Program-made: the position numbers and the translations under genes
Part shown: positions 58,054-64,000 of the stretch, in pieces
Position numbering within the stretch: position 1 is the first letter of the stretch
Layout: every line of letters starts with the position of its first letter
The notes under the pieces: model-generated
What the model saw: the letters and a program-made list of their open reading frames with translations, nothing else
What the model was told of the DNA's origin: nothing
The model's database searches: none
Origin: Berberis thunbergii
Taxonomy: Eukaryota > Streptophyta > Magnoliopsida > Ranunculales > Berberidaceae
Reading direction: 5' to 3'
Assembly (NCBI GenBank): GCA_003290165.1
Contig: QNQO01000651.1
Span: forward strand, 434,001 to 498,000
Length of the DNA: 64,000 nucleotides

Positions 58054-59037
58054 TAGGGGTGGGCATCCCATCCCACGATCCCGATCCCGTCCCGTCCAGT
58101 CCCGATTTTTTCGGGTCTTAATGAGATTGAATAATTTCATCCCGATCCCGTCCCGTCCCGATCTAGAATGGAATGGGATGAGATGAAGATTTTCAATCCC
58201 GTCCCGTCCCGAACTAATTTTAAATATTAATTATTAATATTTTTATTTGCAGAGAGGAGGTGTATTGATTAAGAAATGGGGCAGATCGTCAGCTGCATCA
58301 ATAGCTGTCTCAATTGTTGATGCCATAAGATCCCTTGTCACTCCTACTCCCAAGGGAGATTGGTTTTCTACAAGGGTGAGTTCAATTAGGGTGATATTTT
58401 TCATGTTGTTCCTTTTCCTAGCTTTGTTGTAAGAAAGATATTTATGTTTTAATTTCAATTAGCAAACAAATTAAGACCCTACACCTCTTAAGAGGTTCTG
58501 TTTAACTTTCAGCCAAGTAAAACTTCATAAAAATAAAATATTGCAGAAGCGTGATTCAGTCTTTTCCCACTAGTTCCAGTTATTTGTACCTTGAATTTGT
58601 TTTGACTGAAGCAGTGTTCTTTACACTACAATTCCAAGTTTACACCAGTGGAAATCCTCATGGTATAGCAGAGGACATTGTTTTCAGTATGCCATGCAGA
58701 TCTGAAGTAAGTTATGTGTGGAGATTTACATGTAAAATCAATATTTTCAAATGCATTAAAGACTATCTATTAACAACAATGTATCATTTAGGGGGATGGT
58801 GATTATGAGCTTGTCAAGGATGTAATCATTGATGATTTCCTTCGTGAGCGTAGAAAGAATGTATGTTTCATATATATTGATATGTCCAGATTAGCATGCT
58901 AATCCCGTCCCGTCCGGTTCCGAACCCGTTTGGGATGGGACGAGGTCGGGATGGGATTTTTCCCATCCCGTCCCGTCCTAATCCCGTATGAACGGGATGT
59001 GTATATCTCATCTCATCCCGTCTCGTGCCCACCCTTA
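58054..59037. mobile_element. Inner hAT-type element carrying NADP-MDH gene exons
   Basis: A 984-bp element with terminal repeats TAGGGGTGGGCA and its near-complement (11 of 12), and subterminal ATCCCGTCCCGTCC repeats at both ends. The 8-bp flanks CTGAGCGG (58046-58053) and CTGGGAGG (59038-59045) match at 6 of 8. The interior is not transposase but a piece of a malate dehydrogenase gene, making this a Pack-type hAT element inserted in another hAT element. Confidence 0.8.
58253..58860 (+). pseudogene. Captured chloroplast NADP-malate dehydrogenase fragment
   Basis: Three exon-like blocks retain splice signals. 58253-58375 reads [20 protein letters not shown] then [20 protein letters not shown]. 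58639-58706 reads [20 protein letters not shown]. 58792-58860 reads [15 protein letters not shown] then FLRERRKN. These are consecutive segments of the C-terminal catalytic domain of plastid NADP-MDH, the light-regulated enzyme reducing oxaloacetate to malate. The intervening 263 and 85 bases are introns (AG/GT borders), so capture was from genomic DNA, not mRNA. The NADP-binding half and the regulatory cysteine extensions are absent, so it cannot encode an enzyme. Confidence 0.85.
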
Positions 59038-59459
59038 CTGGGAGGGATGAAAAATCGGGTACGCGCTTAGGGGGGTTCTGGGTGGGGTTTGTACGGTCTG
59101 GACGGGGTCTAGGCTGTAATACCCGCCTAATTAAATAAATATAAAAAAAATTCTTTTGTAAACCTTAATGTTGATGGGTTGTTAGTCAATTGTATTTGGG
59201 CTTGGTTTTGGGCTTTTATTAAACTAATAAGTAGGGTTTTATTTTGTGAAGGAGGGTGGGTGCATTCGAAAGTTCGGTGGGGGCGAATAGCCACCCACCT
59301 TATAAAGAGAATAACCCTATTTCTTTTTTTCTCTCTCTCCTTCTTTTCTCCTTCATTTTCCCTTTTCCCTTCTTCACGATTTTTCTCAATGGCGGCTGTT
59401 GGTGAGACGAAACTGGCGAGAGGGGCTGCGATCTGGAGGCGAGATGGCGGATAGAAGGA

Positions 59460-60772
59460 ATGGCAGATTGGGGGCACGAAGGTGTTTATCTATCAGGGAG
59501 AGGCATTTGGTGGTGTGCATACGATCCAAGATCGTCACTTCTTATCACTGCTGGGTTTGACTCTGCAGTGAAGGTGCATCTATTGGATACTTCATTATCT
59601 ATGGGTTCAATTGATCAGAATGAAGTCCGAAAAGGGATCAACGGCAGGACATAGATTTTTGCTATTTCTGTCCCGAATTTGTCAGATAAGGTTGGAATCA
59701 TGGACAACAAAAGTGAATATGTACGTTGCATGCTCTTGACAAGGGAGGATACATTGTATGTTGCTACAAACCAAGGGTATATGTATCTTGCTACAAACCA
59801 AGGGTATATGTATCAGGTTAAACTTCCTCATGCTGGGGATGTGAGATGGACTAAACTTGCCTACATCAGCGAAGAAGTACCAATTGTTTGTATGGACATA
59901 TTGCCCAGAAACCTATCAAATCTCTCTGCAGACGTGGAGGATTGGATTGTAGTTGGTGATGGTAAAGGAAACATTACAGTTGTCAGAGTTGTTGCTAGCC
60001 TTTGTACTCTGGAAGTGGGTCGTATTTTACTTGGTCAGCAAGATTAGAGCGACAACTCTTGAGAACTTACTGGTGCAAGTCGTTGGGATGCAGTTACATC
60101 TTCTTAGCTAATCCTAGAGGCAAATTAAAGATGTGGAGGTTAACTGGTCCTTCTCACTCTGTATCTGATATAGCTAAAGGAATGCATGATGCTCTTCTGA
60201 TTACAGAGTTCACATCATATTTTGAGACAACTAGGATAGTATGTTTGGATGCATCACTCGATGAACAGGTGCTAGTATGTGGAGATAAATGTGGTAACTG
60301 GTAACTACCTTTCCATGTTTCCATTGAAGAAATGCCTGCTAGATACTTCCAATTGTGACAGATTTGAAGATCTCTCCAATGAATTATTTCAAGGGAGCTC
60401 ATGGGATGTCAAGCTCAACCAGCATCTCAGTCTCCACATTAAGTTACAATCAAATTGAAATCCGATCAACTAGAAGTGATGGATGTATATGCTATTTTAT
60501 TTTTGACCGCATGGAGAAGTTTGGAGTTCACAGGGATGAAACAGGTGAAAGAATTAAGTTTTATAGAATCTGTTTCTGCTGTTGACAATTCTGGTGAAGA
60601 CCTGGCATGTGGTAAATATGCTATAGGCTTTTCTTTCGGCCGATTTTATCATATGAAACTTACTGACTGAAATAAAGGCTCTACAATTCCCTTGTGGTGG
60701 ATGGAGACGTTCTCATTCCTATTTTCTTGGTGATGTCCCAGAGAGTAGGAATTGCTTTGCATTTGTGAAGCC
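59460..60772 (+). pseudogene. WDR6-type WD40 protein gene fragment
   Basis: Plus-strand pieces in changing frames match the plant WDR6 family: GVYLSGRGIWWCAYDP, LLITAGFDSAVKVH, SEYVRCMLLTREDTLYVATN, GDVRWTKLAYISEEVPIVCM, VEDWIVVGDGKGNITVVRV, TWSARLERQLLRTYWCKSLG, NPRGKLKMWRL, YFKGAHGMSS, MKQVKELSFIESVSA and PCGGWRRSHSYFLGDVPE. WDR6 is a cytosolic WD40 protein that partners the FTSJ1/TRM7-type tRNA 2'-O-methyltransferase. Only a middle part of the large protein is present, apparently without introns, with at least three frameshifts or stops and an internal 27-bp duplication. It is dead as a protein gene. Confidence 0.8.
59755..59818 (+). repeat. 27-bp tandem duplication inside the WDR6 fragment
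   Basis: TTGCTACAAACCAAGGGTAT ATGTATC occurs twice head to tail (shown with a break), adding nine in-frame residues ATNQGYMYL/Q. Confidence 0.85.
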
Positions 60773-63029
60773 AGAAAGAAAGAAGACGAACAAAAAGAAA
60801 GAGGTGGAAGAAGATAAAGAAGGAAGAGGAAGAAGATCAAAGAAGAAGACGTCGACCTGTTGGGAAAAGAAAGACGAGTTGAAGAAGAAGAGGGGAAGAA
60901 AAGGGAGGGTTCTGTTTGGTTGTGGCTGCGCAGTCTTTTACGGTTTGCCATTTCATCCAGTGAGTTTTCTTATTCCCTGTATCTTGCAATCCTTGTTTCT
61001 TGACTGAATTAGGTATTTTTAGGATTTGATGATGGGGTTTTTATTTTCATGGATGTGAGTCTTCTTTCATTCTCTATGTGAGTTCTCTTTTACCCCTTTC
61101 AGTTTGTTTTATGTGATGGTTTTGGTCATTATGTGTTGTGTGTTTAATCTACTTTGATTAAACCCCATTTTCTTTCTTCCTGATTTTGCCCTTAACTTGG
61201 TAGATTAAATTGATGGGGTTTGATTACTTTAACTAATTGATTTGAATGAATGAATGGATACCCATTGTAGTTCACATTGATTTTAGGCAATTGTCAAGAC
61301 ATTCGGGGTTTTCTAGGTCATCATCATCATTAGAAAAGCATGTGATTGGGTAGGGTTTGTGTAAGACTAGGAACCCCTGAGTGTTATCATGAAGAAAATT
61401 TGGACAAATTGTATCTCATAGGTTAGATCAGAGGTGACCACATTTAGGTAGTAGGTGTATGTGCGTTTTGGATTGTCAAATCCCATCGGGTTGAAATTGA
61501 AATTCATCATATGTGTCCATACGGTTTATTAAAGTTGGTTGTCAAACTGTTGTGCCACTATTAGAAATATTTTGTCGTTGATTGTCAAAGGTTATAGATA
61601 CAATGCTCATTTGTTTGATGAAATTCCTTAATGAAATAGAAGATGGATTTGGGGAAGTTTTACAAGAATGAAATGAGTCAATTTTGCTTAGTTCCTAATG
61701 TATCTCATTGTCATATGCTCTTTTGATCATGACCTGGAAAATATTATCTTTGGAGTATTTCTTTGGACTTATTTACATAGTTGGCGAGATTGATCCCAAT
61801 TGCATAACATAAAATATAAGAAAATTTTCTAGTAATAGATATTGGCTGAAATTTAACTGAGCACTTGTTTTAGTTTGAGTATTTGTATTGTTATGCGAAT
61901 TGGTGTGCATATTGTTTTTCATATGATGCAAAGAGATGAGATATGTGAATTAGCAATGTGTCAAATATTACTTGTTCCCCAAAAGAATGGTGGATACTGT
62001 GATTGATTTATTTATGGTTGACAAAGCGTCACCATAAAAGAGTTTTGAGGATTTATTTATTTTTATGCTCTTTTCGACAACTCCGAAAAATAAAATGTGA
62101 AAAGAAAAGAAATTTGTGTATACAGACTTGCTTGTATACGTGTGATATTATGGGTATGCAGACTTGCTTGCATATCGGTGCATCGTTCCATGTGAGTTCG
62201 GTTGTACGTGTAGATTTAGAAAATGTTTGCCATGGATCGAACTTCGGGTGAGATGACATGTTCCTCGAGGTGGCACCCCACTTGGAACATGTACTCTCCG
62301 AGTGGTTTCGAAGGCAAGGGAGGCACACTTGGGTGAGGTGTGTTCGACACAGGAGGAGAGTGTGATTGTGGAAAAGAAGCGAGATTTATTTTGTTTTGTG
62401 TATGTGCATGATTACCTTAAAGGAAGAAACTAAATGCTCATTCAACCATTGAATGAGAACTACATCTCTTCCTAAAGGTAGAAAAATGTGTTTGTTTAAT
62501 ATTTCAATAATAGTCTAATATGATTATGAATTGTATTGTTGTTGCATTTATGAGGATTGATAACTCATAAATTTTATTTATTAGTAATAAATAATGCATA
62601 TTTATTTATTAGGATGATAACACCATTGCCTCATTGAGGAACTACCTGATGGTGTGGTTATTTATTGTTTGGTTTATTTTAATGTTGTCATGTGCGGATT
62701 TATTGATTTTGGAATGAAGATTTCTCACACCAGCTTTATTGCTGACCCGAGTGAGATTTTGCTTCTTGGGTAAATTCCTTTTGGAATGTAACCGATTAGC
62801 CTTTCAAGTTTAGAGATTTTGAGCTTCGTACTGGAGTTCCACTAGTGAGCTAGCAACGTCAGAGTCTCACCGGGTTAGATATTTTTTTTTTACTTGTTTC
62901 AGATGTTTAGTTCATGCTGCTATTTGTTTTTGTTATTATTGAATTTTCACGTCCCGAGTTTTGGGGGAAACGGATAATCCTACGTGGATTTTTAGGATTT
63001 TCGTTTTCTTCGAAAATCGGGGCTTGACA
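60773..63029. other. Non-coding remainder of the LTR-like segment
   Basis: Contains a Lys/Glu/Arg-rich low-complexity stretch (60765-60910) and short frames. No family is recognised. The end (about 62700-63029) has T-runs and the CGAAAATCGGGGC terminus. Confidence 0.45.
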
Positions 63030-63544
63030 TAGGTGGCATGTGCGAGTTTTTTTTTTTAATAAGGTTGATTGTGTTCTTATTTTATTTTCTTTCCCTTTTT
63101 TGAAAAGAAATAATTTAATTGTTTTTTATTCAGGATATGTCTGAATGTAACAAAGGATGATTACTTGATGGAATTCTCAAATGATCTACCGGTACCAAAT
63201 TTAGTAATGTAGATTTTATCAAACGTTATTGAGGTCATTCATGCAATTTGAAGAAAAAATAAAAGAGTAGGTTTGGATATTTGTTCACAAATTCAACTTT
63301 GTATAAAGTATCCATCACGACCAACTTCAGTCATTTGAGTTTTAATAAATTTTGTTCATGATTGTTAATTCTTCATATTTATAAATTTTGCATATGTATC
63401 TTGGCATTAAATTGGATGTAACTGATAAGGTATTATGTTAAACTTTTGTCAATTATTAAAGTTATAATACAAAACCTAAAATCGCCTGGGCACCTGCTCG
63501 CCGCCCGACCACCGCCTAGCGCTTTTTAGAACACTGATTGGTGC

Positions 63545-63887
63545 ATGGGCTTTTATAATAGATGTAATAGATGGAGATGCTTTTTAATGATCTTGAAAGC
63601 CCAAACACGAACCATTTAGAGTTAACCATCATTTATTGTTAAGTAAATTAAAATTTGATGATAATGTTGTTATGAAACTAATTATAAATTTAATAATTAT
63701 GCATAAAGTTGATGATAATGTTTACAATAACAATGAAGAAAGATCATTGGTACTGGTAGTTGATGATAGTCATTTATTTGTTACGGACGAGATATATAAG
63801 TTTTTACTTATTTTCGTTTTCACAATTTTTCATTGTTATAAATATGTTGTTATTAACAAGTTATAATTTTTATTTTAGGTATTCTCA
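63545..63887. other. AT-rich DNA between outer hAT element and second direct repeat
   Basis: One 76-codon frame (63636-63866) without recognisable domains; probably non-coding. Confidence 0.45.
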
Positions 63888-64000
63888 TCAGCTCATCAGA
63901 TTTAACCTGCACACTGTTCACAAAAACAACACAACTTCTTTTTGGTTACACTTATTTTTTTTTTGAATTGGCAATGACTATCTTGCACCACCAAAGCAAT
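63888..64000 (+). repeat. Direct repeat, copy 2 (runs off the window)
   Basis: Repeats 57376-57484 in the same orientation, with an extra ACA and a longer T-run. It is cut by the window end. Confidence 0.9.

Larger units (their letters stand above)
59115..63029 (+). mobile_element. LTR-like segment carrying a WDR6 fragment
   Basis: Begins TGTAATACCCGCC and ends AATCGGGGCTTGACA, the TG...CA and CCC/GGG style of many plant LTRs. The 5-bp flanks TAGGC (59110-59114) and TAGGT (63030-63034) match at 4 of 5. A TATA-like CTTATAAAGAG (about 59298) precedes a CT-rich leader. I see no second LTR, no PBS and no gag-pol, so it may be a large solo LTR or a non-autonomous retroelement. Boundaries are tentative. 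Confidence 0.45.
57997..63536. mobile_element. Outer hAT-type element with nested insertions
   Basis: Terminal inverted repeats of 14 identical bases, CAGTGTTCTAAAAA at the left and its complement at the right. Flanks ATTGGTGT (57989-57996) and ATTGGTGC (63537-63544) match at 7 of 8, the target-duplication length of hAT transposons. Subterminal GCGCTAGGCG/CGCCTAGCGC words occur at the right end. No transposase is present. Removing the inner hAT-type element and the LTR-like segment leaves about 0.6 kb, the size of a non-autonomous element. Confidence 0.78.

Noticed and set aside
58253..58860. A functional malate dehydrogenase gene
   Set aside because: Only three exons of the C-terminal catalytic region are present, with none of the NADP-binding half, and they sit within transposon termini.
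59460..60772. A functional WDR6 gene
   Set aside because: Multiple frameshifts and stops and loss of most of the protein.
60765..61007. Lys/Glu/Arg-rich open frame
   Set aside because: Low-complexity GAA/AAG-rich translation; the complementary frame is equally open; no domain.
63636..63966. Short open frames near the right edge
   Set aside because: AT-rich low-information translations, one overlapping the direct repeat; no domain or promoter context.

Overview
This is nuclear DNA of a eudicot plant. The evidence is a C2-domain gene and a HAWAIIAN SKIRT-type F-box gene with plant-style leaders and a 5' UTR intron, Athila- and Tat-lineage Ty3/gypsy retrotransposons, hAT and Mutator-type non-autonomous elements, and AT-rich intergenic DNA. 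I cannot name the species. Only two host genes look intact: the C2-domain gene (1020-1868, +) and the F-box/kelch gene (54389-55606, +). Almost everything between them is nested retrotransposon.

Layout. 1-700: 75-bp tandem repeat, a short ribosomal protein eL21 exon remnant and a probable hAT-like remnant. 1020-1868: C2 gene. 1869-4940: intergenic DNA with diverged repeats. About 4940-12945: element A, a decayed minus-strand Tat-lineage retrotransposon with an oppositely transcribed extra ORF (aORF) beside its 3' LTR. 12946-49340: element B, a second minus-strand Tat-lineage element expanded by insertions: a solo LTR (18747-19399), a plus-strand Athila-like element D (22749-35921), a minus-strand Athila-like element F (37314-48142) and a small hAT-like MITE (48825-49091). 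Removing the insertions leaves a collinear element B: 3' LTR, aORF, 183-bp tandem array, integrase, duplicated RNase H/RT, protease, gag, PBS, truncated 5' LTR.

49341-53000: intergenic DNA with a 191-bp Mutator-type foldback element whose arms are nearly perfect. About 53020-55606: the F-box gene with a non-coding first exon and leader intron. 55607-57375: intergenic DNA with a C-rich G-quadruplex motif. 57376-64000: a nested block bounded by a 6.5-kb-spaced direct repeat. A hAT-type element (57997-63536) contains a smaller hAT-type element (58054-59037) carrying three exons and two introns of a plastid NADP-malate dehydrogenase gene, and an LTR-like segment (59115-63029) carrying a decayed WDR6-type WD40 gene fragment.

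The retroelement genes are broken by frameshifts and stops, so the loci look inactive. The most interesting points are the transduplicated host gene fragments in nested hAT-type elements, the long perfect hairpin, the 183-bp array in the Tat 3' region (a known source of satellite DNA), the TATA box placed to drive the element A aORF, and tandem duplications of pol segments in both B and D. Boundaries were read by eye; divergence statements come from counting mismatches over short stretches.
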